Shown here piece after piece: positions 33,190 to 45,300 of a stretch of 64,000 nt of DNA. Source of the DNA: Ceratothoa steindachneri (lineage: Eukaryota > Arthropoda > Malacostraca > Isopoda > Cymothoidae); NCBI GenBank assembly GCA_963969495.1, contig OZ018335.1:87251256-87315255 (forward strand), read 5' to 3'. The notes under the pieces were generated by a model, which was given only the letters and a program-made list of their open reading frames with translations, was not told where the DNA came from and made no database searches. Position 1 is the stretch's first letter; the number at the start of each line of letters is the position of its first letter. Both the position numbers and the translations under genes were made by a program.

Positions 33190-36100
33190 AAATTATTTTT
33201 TTAATTAAATTAATGCTCTCTCGGGTCATCATTTACATCTCTTTTAAATCTTCACTATCTTTTCTGAGCTTTCTTAAACCAACAATTGGTGAGAGAGAGA
33301 GATAGAGAGCGTTAAGGTTTTTTATTAAAAAAGTGTGCATATCCAAATGCTAATACAGATGTTTTTTGCAGTGAAAATTGATAAAAAACATACTTAATCC
33401 CAATTAGCAAATATAAAAACTTAATCATTCTCCCCATATTATTTAAAATGAGTCTAGATTTCAGGGAAGAAAATATGTTTCGGAATAATTTAGGGCCTTC
33501 GAATAATTTGTGAGAAAATAGAATTAAATTTTACGGAAGTTGTGTTTGTTACCAATTAAGAATAAATAAGCCTAGAAGTAAACCACGATTCATACAAAAG
33601 GTGTAGTAACTTTAATGAGAATCGACCCCGTTGGTGCTTGAAGGGTGTGTGATGTTCCGCATTTCATGTGGGTCGAGAGGCTGTTTTTCTCTGGCACCTT
33701 CATTGCCGTGTTCCTAACTAGTATTTTAAGAACGTTTGCCCATTTTTCACGCCTCCCACTTACTTGCTTATCCACCGAGTGTAATACTGCTCTCATAGAG
33801 AAGTTCTACACTTGTATGCGCTATAAGATCTACCTGATCGATTTTAATGTCTTTGAATTTCGTCGAGCTAGGACTAGAATCCGGTATATGTCGAAGAAAG
33901 CACGCCGTTCATCTTAGTGGACAAACGTGTCTTCGCTTAAAATCGCAGTAGTAGTGATGTGTAAGAGAGTCAAAAGAATTCAGGCCTGAGATTTTGGACC
34001 TTTCTCTAGGAGGACGGAACTGCAATCTTGGACCTCGCCTCAGTTGCAGAATCTTTGGCGACAGCTTTTAAAACATTCTTTAGCCGAGTTGGGCTCTATC
34101 AACATTTAAAGCACTTCGTGATGTCGCTGGAGACCGCCAACTACATCTCGTCTCAAAAGGTGAAAAATACTTCAAAGAAAGGTTTACGCTGATTGAGTTG
34201 CGTTCCGTTCTCCCTTCATGCATGTAAACGGACCCTAGTATGTTTTTTTGGCGTATACCATTGTTAGACACCTATGTGAGCGAGGCATGTTATTTTTGAT
34301 AGATTTTTTTAACTGGATCTAGACAGACTGTATCACCCCAGACCCGACGCAAATGGCCACTGAGCTCGTTTTTCATAAATTAGTGAGAAATCATTCTATT
34401 ATTGCATGGCTCCGGTCAATTTCTCGTAATCTTGATTGTGCAAGTTGATAGAGAAGTTGGCAGATGTTATCTTATCTTTTTTCCGGACAGCGGAAGCTGT
34501 CCTTCTTTTTCAAAGTGTGGCTTCGCTAAGTGCCACATCACGCGCTTTGCTTTGGCTTAAAATTGCATCACTTTTCCGTATTTTTTCATCTGTAGAAGGC
34601 CTATGATACCCTATGGTGATATGATATCATGTAGACCCACTGAACGAAAGAGGCGAGAGGATGATTCCCAAGTTTCATAACTGAATTTCTATGAGATCTT
34701 TTATTCCGAGTGGGGAAAATTCTCTTTGCATCAATAAGGGAGGAATAGGTGGCCCGCAGATAAATCTCTTGAATGTCAGACTATTTGTTTTAAAAATCAA
34801 CGGTATCACCTTGGTACTATGGAAGGTGTTCTCTCGCTACTTTTTACGTAGACGATCTTTCGATATTTTATTGATGCGGATCAGATGCAAACTCCGTAGT
34901 AGTGGCTCCAACATGCTTTTGGCCTAATTTTCCCAATGCAGAAGCGAAGAAATTCGGTTTTTCTTGGCCAAAACTAAGCTAGTACACTTCTGCCGTGATC
35001 CAGGGCTTCGATCCGAACCCGAGTTTTTGTTAAACGACGCTCGCTTGGAAGTAGTGACCTCGCGCCTTTTCCTTGTTCTTGTTTTTGACGGACCTAGGGG
35101 ATTCATATTCGCAGTCTTAAGTTTTTTCGATCCGAGCCACGGACATCATATGTTTCCCAAAGTCATCTTTTGATAGGCAGTTTGTCGAAGAAAGAGATAT
35201 GCCAATTGTTCTGGGTTGTGCAAGGCGCATTATGTGATTGTATGCGCGGACCCGGGGCCTCTCTCATTAGAAAGCAGCTCTCATCGCATCCCCTGCTCAT
35301 CTCATAAGTAACTATTCCACCAAGAGAAACCAGTCATTCCCGATGTTATGGGGGTTTAGGGCCTATAAAACTCCTTTGAAAGATCACTGTAGCTTTCGGG
35401 GAGGTAGTCCGTCTGATTCTGTCCATGAATCCACCTTAGATTGTACAACGTTTGACTATTTGTAGCTACCCCTGTGCTCCCTAAGTTTCCACAGCGTCGA
35501 CGGTATTGAGTTTGCCTTTTTTTTAGCACATTGCTTTTCATCCTGGATCCGTACCAGTGTCCCATCTGTTTGAAATTAGCAGTGCTTTACCAGGCGCTGT
35601 GTTTGTTTTTACGGCCAATCTGGTTGCAATACACCCCTCGGGAGTGAAGCTAACGCGTAATACACAGTCTGGTGAAGGAATCGTCATCTATAGCGATACA
35701 AAAATCCCTAGATGCTCTCGGGTTTGGGGAATCTTTACCCCACCTGTTTCGTTTTATCTTTTACGCTTTGACGGCGCAGGTGGTTAAATATTGACATTAT
35801 TTTCTTTATGGTTACTATACATGTAGAGATAGTGCAAGAAAATAGGGTGTTGATGAGGATGCAAAATAGTAGGCAAGTCTTGGGCTACCAGGCCAGCGTT
35901 TCGGTCTCCTACACAATGATCATATTATGCACGCAGGTCAGACCTCCGAGGTGCCTGAAAAATAAGATGGGAGACGACTGAATGGAACTCAAAGTGCCCA
36001 TCGTGCCGCGTGTTTTCATATGGAGTGACGCTATAATGCTTCAATAATTTCAGGTAGCCTATTAATATATTAGTATTATGCACACTCATGAATGCACAGC

Positions 36101-36384
36101 TACTTTGATTAATCCCTCCCCTGCACCTTTACTGGGACGGCGACGTTGTTTCCTAGACTGTTCGATTGATTCTTGTTTACAGTACCAGTCTGGATGATCT
36201 TGGCGTAGGTTAGCTGTACCAGTACTGGGAGAAATGGGTTCACTACCGCTTGTCTTGTGCTTGAGACGGATTTGTGCTCACAGAATGGTGGACTAATATA
36301 TTTTCTAGAGGAGCGTGCTAGTTAAATATTCTTCAAATTATATGGTTGTGTTTTGCTTTGTTCATGTTTTTTTTTCTTTGTTTA
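33190..36384. other. unassigned sequence
   Basis: Frames of 60-90 codons occur (for example 33590-33796 minus, 33645-33917 plus, 34924-35106 minus), but none shows a motif I recognise. The lower part (35350-36380) may be the decayed C-terminal half of the transposase whose N-terminus is at 36385-36750. Confidence 0.4.
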
Positions 36385-36750
36385 CTATTTGTCTTGTTTC
36401 ATACCGCCTTCGGGGTTGACGCCCCTGGACACCGTAGACACAGAGATTTTCTTCCTCTTTGCGAGCGCAGTCATTTTGAGATTTCGGACTGTTGCAAAAG
36501 CCTTTCTCACAGCAAAACTGTTGACAACTTTAGATCTGCCTAAATGACGTCGATCTTTAGGCTCTTCTCCGTTCTTGAGTGGCTCCCCAACTCTGGGGAC
36601 GATCATCCGGCTGATGTTGGGTCACTTGGCGATGTCGGACTTGTTGTGGCCCCCAAGGAGGAAAGCAGAAAACTCGATTCTCTTCACTCCCATCTCGGCA
36701 CCCCTGGACACAATTTAAAAGGCGTTTTAATGACAAGTACTCGAAAACTC
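36385..36750 (-). pseudogene. transposase N-terminal helix-turn-helix fragment
   Basis: The minus strand reads MGVKRIEFSAFLLGGHNKSD, then SKVVNSFAVRKAFATV and LKMTALAKRKKISVSTVSRG. Two consecutive HTH units of this kind begin many Tc1/mariner-superfamily transposases. An in-frame stop lies between them and no catalytic motif was found downstream. Confidence 0.6.
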
Positions 36751-36759
36751 GAACTCTAA

Positions 36760-37716
36760 GATAGCTTGACTGACTGATCTTTTTATATCACATACGTAAA
36801 CCTCTCTAAAGATAATAAATCGAGCTGGTATAAGCCTCTCTGATGACATGTATTTGTTCTTATTTTGCTCCTTTACACCTTCCCTCCCGTAGATCAGTTG
36901 GTATTTAAAGTTTTTCCACCATACTCCCAAACTTTACCGATTCGATTAGCTATAAGTTACCTGATAAATTATTTGTCACGTCACTAGAACCTAGGAAAGA
37001 TACCTGAACTTGTCGCTTCCGCATTACTTATTTATTGCATCTCCATATCTGGTGAAATTCCGAACTCTTCCTTTTCTATTACCTTTTCCCTCATAATCTT
37101 TCTCCTAACACTCGTATACCCTCTTATACCATGTCTCTTCATCTTTGAGGGTCAAGAATTGATTACAAACTTATAACTAGTTATCTTGCGTTATTCCATC
37201 TCTCTGGGACTCGTCTACTCATACTAGTGATTCTAAAGCTCCTGATGCTCTTTTCAAGAAAAATGTCCTCCTGTTTTCATATTTATACTCCCCTTCTCTC
37301 CACCTTCTTTAGGCCACGTGCTATTCTTGGTTCTCTTAATAAACTTAGTAAACAAAGTAACAAAAAAAAATCATGTTAGCGGTGCTTTACACTGCTGAAT
37401 TATAATTAATCAGTCTTACACCTCCTTTCTATTTTTTTCGCGCCGAGCCCACATCCTTCCTCTCTTTTGTAATAACAAACGCAATCAACACACTCTTTGA
37501 ATTTTTTTATCATCTTACTTTCTAATCTCTTTCCCACATTTCCTCTGCACAAAGCTTTACATTATAATGTGTTATTTCAAGAATCCATCTAATCGATTTG
37601 GACTCGAACAATTAGAATGAGCAGCGTAGACGAAATTAAGCCTCTTGTAAATAAATGAATCCTTGCAACGTTTGTAAGAGATCTATTCTCTAAATCTTCC
37701 AAGGTCTAAACTAATA
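36760..37716. other. unassigned sequence
   Basis: AT-rich, with no gene, repeat or RNA recognised. Confidence 0.5.
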
Positions 37717-38923
37717 GTTTGGAAACAAAGTTCTCGCACTACTTTAAATGAAAATTATTTGAAATGAAACAATGTAGCAAAAGAAACATATCGATAAACA
37801 ATATAATCCCTGTTATTTTCGAGCACCTACTTCAACGACGCGATAGATCAATGATGCCTTGCTGTAAAATTAAACTGGTTTAATTTCAAAGAACTCTCCA
37901 ACTGCGTATTTTGTTTGTCTTCATTTGCAAACATTTTGCTATTCAAGAAGTTCTGCACTGACCAAAAGAGATGGTAACCTGTTGGCACCAGGTCTGGCTA
38001 GTACGGTGGATGATGAGGAAACGTGTGGGCGGGCGTTATCATGAAGAAACACATCAGTCAATTCTGGTCGTTTCTGCCCAATTGCTCTGCTACTTGTTTC
38101 ACTTTTTGACTGTATAAGTGAGCGTCGATAGACTAAATGCGTATACAATATTACCCAGTAAATCTCTCCCTTCATATCCCAGCAGACACAACCCATAAGC
38201 TTACTTTGATGCTGTTTACACTTTGGCTGATCTTGTGAGGTGCGCCTTTGTCCATACAGCTTCTTTTGCGTGCCATTTTCGAGTGTAGACACATTTTCTC
38301 ACCTGCAGCAACAGCCTTCATCATCCAATTAAAACTACGTTTCTTGGACAGTAGTTTCATGCAGTCGTTAATGCGGCACTGACGGCCGAATCGGTCAGTT
38401 TACTTGAACTAAAAAATCCAGTTTGATAACTTTTCACACTTCCTCTAAATGATGCAAAATAGCTGTATGCCTAACGTTAAATTTTACAGCCATCTTGCCT
38501 GATGTCAGATGTGGATCAGCTTTGGTACAGGCGCACAGACGTTCAATGTTAATAAGTGAAAGTCACCCTCTTCTTAGCTGATCTTGGACATCAAATTGGC
38601 CACGCGGAAGCTTCTTAAACCAATTGTAGGCTGTGCGACGATTTATTGTGTCTTCTGCAAATGCTTGGTTGATAAGACAATAGGATTGGGCAGCGTTTTG
38701 GCTGGACTTGTAATCGTGCAGTAAAAGAATGCGTTGTGATGACGAAAAATGTCATTTGATAGGTATTTTGTAAACTCTAGATATCACATAGGATGTCCGA
38801 CTAATTACTGTGTAGTAACATATGAAAGACTATGCCACTACACATCAGTACTGGTGCAACTTGTACAAATCTATAAATAAATAACCTTTTAAAAAAATTT
38901 GTTCTGGAACTTTGTTTCCAACC
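37717..38923 (-). mobile_element. mariner (SETMAR/Hsmar-like lineage) with both ends
   Basis: The left end GTTTGGAAACAAAGTTCT (37717-37734) and the complement of the right end (GGTTGGAAACAAAGTTCCAG, 38904-38923) form terminal inverted repeats. Each is flanked by TA, the mariner target site. Its length of 1207 bp is normal for a full element. Confidence 0.88.
37939..38770 (-). pseudogene. mariner transposase, broken
   Basis: N-terminal HTH remnants near 38750-38570 read NAAQSYCLINQAFAEDTINR and RTAYNWFKKLPRGQF. The first catalytic region is altered (AAGEKM in place of GDEKW). Further on come KLMGCVCWDMKGEIYWVIL and the second catalytic segment KRPELTDVFLHDNARPHVS with its Asp intact. The final SPDLAPSD box is not readable. 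Stops and frame changes occur. It is a different lineage from the mariners at 4237 and 27078. Confidence 0.85.
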
Positions 38924-41540
38924 TAATAAGTTTTAGATCCTGTTAAAGAGAAAATTTAAGTTATTTACCTCAGCGAATCTCCAATATTTATGAGTGTTTT
39001 TATCGAATTTCCTAAACGAAATTGATTACTAATATCCATACTTTAATTTGTTTTATCTTTGATCTAAGTAACACTACTAACTAGAGAAAAAGATATCTTG
39101 ATTTTATTGATAAATTTACGGATCAATATAAGATTTGATATCTGCGTCAACAACGTTTGAGCGTATTTGTTCTGGATATTAAAGTTGTCAGTTATGTTTG
39201 GATTTTTCGTCGATGAGAAAATGAATCTCGTAATAAGATGCGAGAATCAATTGATTTCTTGATTGACCATTCCGATTTAACAACTAATTGGTTTTTGGCG
39301 ATGTTGGGCGAAATTAGCATAATAATTTTACCATTAAAATGGTGGATATTTTGGCCGCCATGTAGAAAGAGTGTAAAAAATGAATGAAAAGAGAAATGAT
39401 AAATTCTACACATTAAATGCCACATGGGGAATATGTAAAAGAGATTCTGAAACGTTACTTCGTGATCAAAGTTTACTCTCAGGTATCAGGTCACACCATA
39501 ACATGGTGAGCATTTTCGGTTCATCAGCACTAGAGATAATATTAAAAAATATATTACGGTTTTACATGTACTGAAAGTGGCAAATTTAAAAAATTGTATG
39601 CCACCCATGATATATTCCCCTCGGTATATGTTTTGCCGATTTAATTAAGCGGTCAAGATAAATCCCGTAGCTCATCCTGATGCTGCGAGCATACACGATA
39701 TTTTGTGCTTTCTTTGTCATCCTTATGCCGGTCACATTTATTGAGACCAATTACCCATCTAAATTAGAACTCTATCTCGAACGCCGTCAGTTTGCAGTTC
39801 CACAACTGGTTTGTTGTAGGACTTTGTTTAAAGCATTAGGAAAATCAAGGCCTCAAACTCTGCCTCACGTTTTGATTATTTTCAAACACAATTTTTATAG
39901 AAGTAGGAGCCAGAAAAGAACCTAAGATCCATTCAAGGCCAGTTCAAAGGAAGGAGAAAGGTGAAAATCAAAAGGGATGGATTAGTAAAAGTAAGACAGG
40001 ATATCTTTTAGGAAAGATTGTAATCCCAAATTCCAGGTTGGCGATCCTTAGTTTAGTTAATCCTCTCTAAATTAACCACTGTGTCATCTCTGAGCACTGC
40101 CATGAACATTCATTCGCACTTGAGTTATTTAGGTTTATTTGATGAGGTGATCATCTTTTCTCGTTTTGAACTCAATGTTGATAAATCCTCTTTCAAAGGT
40201 TTATTAAAATAAATGATTAAAATTTGAAGTGAAGATCGTGTAATTAATTCATTTGGTCAGGAAGTAAATGTAATCCATGGCCGAGGAGTTCGCCTTTTAT
40301 TATGCTCCGTGGATGAAACATATGAATTATTGCCCCCTTCCCGCACACACAAAATGTTCTGGGTAAATATTTCCACATAAACGACTTTAGGCCACTTACG
40401 TCCAGCCTGACTCACTCTGTAACCAAGTTATGTTAGGTTTCGTATATTAACTCATCATCGCGTTAATGTCATCCGCTTGAGGTACACTATAGCTCCTGAA
40501 CCATTCGAGTCTGCTCTGTTCATTTTGTTGATTGATGTTTCTTTACCTGTTCTTCAGATTAAACAAGCCAGGATTTTATAAATGTGAAATGTAAATTGGA
40601 CAAAGTATTCCAAAACTAAGGATTCTGAATTTAGGTGACCCAGCCTGAATGTTCTAAAGATGTTGCTAGGCTGCAGGAGAGTTTCTTCATTCACACTCTA
40701 AGAATTCATGGAGCATAACCGATTTTTTACTATTCCTTATGAGAAGGTCCGTTCTTATATTTCTCTTCACCAGCCTATGACATAAAAATTTAATAAAATT
40801 ATCTGCGTCAATAATAATATCACATAAAAATAAATTACAAAAATATAGTATGGAGGGCTATTTTTCATAGGGAAACTTATAGGGCAGAGATTCTTCACCT
40901 ATCAATATGTGGTGAAGTTTTTCATATGATCCGTTTCCTTATGTGACTCTGTCTTCCAAAGTTCGAGTGCAAATTACCATATTTGATTTTGTTTTTACTT
41001 CGCAAGTATGCACATCGGTGGTCATTCCCCGTTGTTATCGTCCTTTATAACAGTGGACAATAAAGAAAAGAAATTATTTAACATGTTGACTATCGATCGA
41101 GGTTCACAAAGTGTAATAAGGTTTACCAAAATAGGATATATATTATCTTGGATGGTGTCGTAGAATGGACTCTCGATGATATACCATATATAACTATTCG
41201 TTGAGGGAACTTCTTTAATTATCTCAGAGTGCGTTAATGTCTGGCGGCCGATATTATGTATCTTCGATATGCTTAAGAAGTGAAACTGAGCTTAAGGATA
41301 ATAATATTGCTATCATTAATAAAATAGAGTTTTATTAATAATAACTATCAACAAACACAAAACGGAAAATATTGACATAAACAGAGAATGGAAAGGGTCT
41401 TGGGGGCTCAGGCTAATCCGAGGATTAAAGGATTTGAAAAGGTAAAACAAATATAGAGTTAAAGGGATGGGATGGTTCGCTAAACCATTTAAAGCACAGG
41501 ATAGAATTGACAAAAGGGTTCAATACTCAAAGGTAACGTT
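38924..41540. other. unassigned AT-rich sequence
   Basis: No gene is recognised. The frames at 39192-39425 and 39680-39925 are hydrophobic or mixed and resemble no family I know. Confidence 0.5.
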
Positions 41541-41559
41541 TGGCTTACGTAACTTTATA

Positions 41560-42500
41560 CGAGTGGTGCAGTGAAAGGTGACGTGAAGGAATTTTCGGTC
41601 CGCTGGCGAGTTTCAGCCGAAGGGGGGGGGAATAAAAGGATCCTGACGTGGCGTCTTGGGAATGAGAACCATTCTCGACGAACGGCTTAAAAACAATGGC
41701 TGTCCTACGTTGTTCTCTTCTGAACAACCGGGGGGGGGGTGAGAACCGTCTCTTGTTTACGGGCTCAAGAACAATGGCTGTTCTAATGTTGTTCTCCTCT
41801 GAACCACACGAGGGAAGGGTGAGAACCGTTTCTTGGCAAAGGGCTCAAAAGAACAATGGCTGTTCTACATTGTTCTCCTCTGAACAACAAGGGGGAATGG
41901 TGAGAACCGTTTCTTGGCGAAGGCTCAAAAGAACAATGGCTGTTCTACGTTGTTCTCTTTCTGAACAACAGGGGGGGTGAGAACCGTCTCTTGTCTACGG
42001 GCTCAAGAACAATGGCTGTTCTAACGCTTTTCTCTTTCTGAACAACGAGGGGGAAGCCTTGAGGACTTGGCGTCACGAAAGGCTCGAACCTTTGGCACTC
42101 AAGGGATATTGTCCTCCTTCTGGACAAGTGATGGTGAATCTCGAGGTCGAGGTCCCTTGGCGCACAAAGGGCGAGAGGGTCGTGGTGATGTTTCGCGACG
42201 AAAATCTGGATCTCCAATCTGATCTTAGTGGTAAAGTTTCACTCTAAATAGTCGAGACACTCCCTTGGGGTGGGGGAAAATGGAGTGGGAGCTTCGAGGG
42301 AATGCACAGCCGAGCCTGGGAACAATACCTTATCTGCCCATAAGCCTAACTCAATCTGGCGAGGTCGGCGTATGGGGGCGAACGGGAGGGACGATAACCT
42401 CCTTGTTTAAACATTGACATCCGGTGGCTGCGATAAGACGCCAAGCTTCGAAGGGAAGATGCACGTGGGAACATCGTGGTTTTAAATAATATGTGGTAGG
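41560..42500. other. GC-rich island around the minisatellite
   Basis: Base composition changes sharply from about 30-35 percent GC to well over 50 percent, with G8-G9 runs (41622, 41732). It may be the LTR or core of an element I do not recognise, since transferred or LTR segments elsewhere in this window are also GC-rich. No protein motif is found. Confidence 0.5.
41694..42085 (+). repeat. minisatellite, 5 units of 76-82 bp
   Basis: CAATGGCTGTTCTA-type unit starts fall at 41694, 41772, 41854, 41934 and 42010. Each unit carries GTTGTTC-TCTTCT-GAACAAC, a perfect or near-perfect 7-bp stem, then a G-rich run and GAGAACCGT. Spacing varies by up to 6 bp through the G run and the TTCTTGG segment. 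Confidence 0.92.
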
Positions 42501-45300
42501 AGTTGAAACTAACGCTGCCTCAACCCGTTCTATCACAGATGGTATTTCTAGTGCTAACATGTTATTCATAACGTAACCATCGACTATCAATTAGCGATTT
42601 ATTATAATTTAAGATGCAATTTTGCCTCAGGTATTATGCTTTGATCTTCTCTTAGATCTATGTATAACCTGAGGTACAGCGACAATGACTTCCCCAAATA
42701 CTCGCCATTGGCTTTAAAAGGGCGATTACTTAAAATACCTATAATTATGTTAAAGTGCTTGGTGGTAGAATAATTCTTTGGCAACAGGTACACAAGGTTA
42801 TTTGATGACGTATGTAGTTAGTTATAATGTACAGAAACAGGCTGACTCAATTGCAAGTGGTCATGCAAAAGATATATCTGAGATAAAGAGTAAATCAGTA
42901 ACTAACCCCTTTCAAAGAAAGAGTTGGACCAGAGAAATTTCTAAAATTACAAAAATCCAATTGAAAGCAGTAAAAAGTGACAATAAAACAAAAAAGAAAT
43001 ACAATGGAGAACCGTTTACTTCTCGGAAAATTAGATAGAAACGAAAATCTTGACCAACCCTGACAGGAGAGTTCTGAACCTACTTGCGAAATCAAATCGT
43101 AAAAAAATCGATAAGAGAATTTAAATATTAATTTGATTAAAACGGACGTAACAATATTAACTTGTATGGGTTTAAAGAGAAGTGTGACCAAGAAGAATCC
43201 ATTTATTAGGGAGGTTAACGAATTTAGATTCTAGGAAACACCAAGATAAGACCGTTAAGCAATGCAAACACAGATGCGGTTGGAAGAATCTCGGTTTTTC
43301 CTATTCTAAGTTGATAGACGGGTCAGGATGAGAGGAGAAGAGACCATCATGCATCCTTCCACTGGCCACGACTAAGGATATTTTAGGTCGTCAACTCACA
43401 GTGGACATTGTGCGACAACATCATAAACACTACTGAGTATTTGAACTTATGGATTTCAGGGAGGTACGATAATAAAAGTCCGAGAAAGGTTCGCCACTTG
43501 ACAATGACATTCCCGTTCGTGTGTACGGTGACACACTCTATTTTAGGAGAGACTTTCATCTCTGCTAGAACCCAGTACAACCAACTCTTCGGATAAAATA
43601 ACCATAATCTTCCATAATGCAACCATAACATCATGTTTGTCTAAAGCTAGCCGAACGAAAATAGGAGTGATGTGGGCTCTACATTCCAACTGTACGATGC
43701 ATTCGGCAGGATCTTCACACATATATCTTCCACACAGTTTACATAAAACAAAAGAGATTTAATTTTTTATATACATCCTTTAAAATTTATTTCCTCTTCC
43801 TATTTTTTAGAAATAATAAAAATGGTATAGTTTTACACACAAATATACGGATTTACAGGTGTTATTTATATTAGGCGGCGGAAGTTTAATCTAATACAGG
43901 GTGACCAGTAAAAATGTGACCGATTTTGAGCACTATATTTTTAACTCGAGATTTTGCACGTAATGCACCCATTCGTGCAGATTCTGAAGAGCATTTCTGC
44001 ATAACGGTTACATTGCATAGGGATAATGTATGAAGGAAGGAACTGAGGCTCTTGTCTATAATACATGTATAAGTTATTTTCCTAGCATATATCTAGCAGT
44101 AAAAACAATTTGAATGCTAGATAATGACTCAAAATTAAGCCCTATTTTGGTTAATATGCTCCTAATAGTAAATGGAAGGAGTGAATTCAGAATTATTTGG
44201 GGAAAAAATAATTTTGATCAAAGTACGGCATTTTTAACATTAATATAGATGATATTCTTTTATTTAACGATTGTCTTAAATTCCAGGCATACCATATTCT
44301 TGTACAACTGGTAGTAGGAGCAAATATTTTATGCGTATGTTCTTGATATATGAGGTATAGCAGTGGAATCTTACCACTCAATCAATTTCTTACTTACAAT
44401 GTGGTTACTACTTTCATCAGATTATCAAGTTAATGTTTAAAATGTCCGAAGAATATTAATCGGTCTTGTCAAAGGTGCTAGAGCAATAGAGGATAAAGAT
44501 TGAGTCCTATAATGCACACAGTGGAATCAAAGCAACGGGGCATCTAAAAAGTCCCAGAGTTAAATAAAATGGCAGTGTTGAAAAAACAATCTATTCAGCC
44601 TTAATTGTCTACTTTGTTCGTTATCATTTCATTAAAATTTAAATACATGCACTACTTTCACTCAGAGACCAACTATGCTTATATTCTGGTATGCAAATCT
44701 GTTTTAATATCAGCCTGAACGGTTGCATCACATACACAAACACGGGTGAGGTAGAAGGATGTAATGGAAATGATCTCGGTCAAAATATCATATGTTCTGT
44801 TCTAAAATTTAGGAATCCTCTTCTCAACATACATTTCACCCTATCCTTCTAGTCTTAAGGTTGATCTAATATTTATGAATGTCCAAAATTAGACTAATGT
44901 TTACTAGTTACTCTCAATATAACTATAATTACTACGATTCAGTAAACAAGGACAAACTTTCCTTTATGTTTCCTTATTTATGGGTATCTTCAGAAGCGTG
45001 ACGGATATCGCGGCAGGGATTGGGCTCATTCTTCTTTTCTCTTAACCATTCCTACTTTGCCAGTAGACCCCTCTTAGGGATGTTTAAATGACCCTCAGCA
45101 ATTCTCTCTCGGTCTCCGAAATGGATCCCACAATCAGGAAAAAATGGAAGAGTAACTAACCTAACTTTACCTAACCATAAATTAAAGAATAAGAATTAAG
45201 ATTAGAATGTCTCAGGAACTAATCAACCTAAACTAAGTATTTGAGATTACAGGGTCCAAAATAGCACCAGTCATACAGAATATCAACTATCTGCTCCTAA
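42501..45300. other. unassigned sequence
   Basis: No gene is recognised. A sequence at 43898-43922 (ACAGGGTGACCAGTAAAAATG) looks like a Tc1/mariner-type terminal repeat, but no partner was found. Frames of 60-100 codons (42778, 42895, 43383) show no motif. Confidence 0.45.

Noticed and set aside
33590..33917. Host gene exon on either strand
   Set aside because: Two overlapping antisense frames, no splice context and no recognisable motif.
41640..42060. CRISPR-like array, because of regular repeats
   Set aside because: Units are contiguous minisatellite copies without unique spacers, and the DNA is eukaryotic.
43898..43922. Terminal repeat of a complete MITE
   Set aside because: No inverted partner or TA-flanked end was found within several kb.
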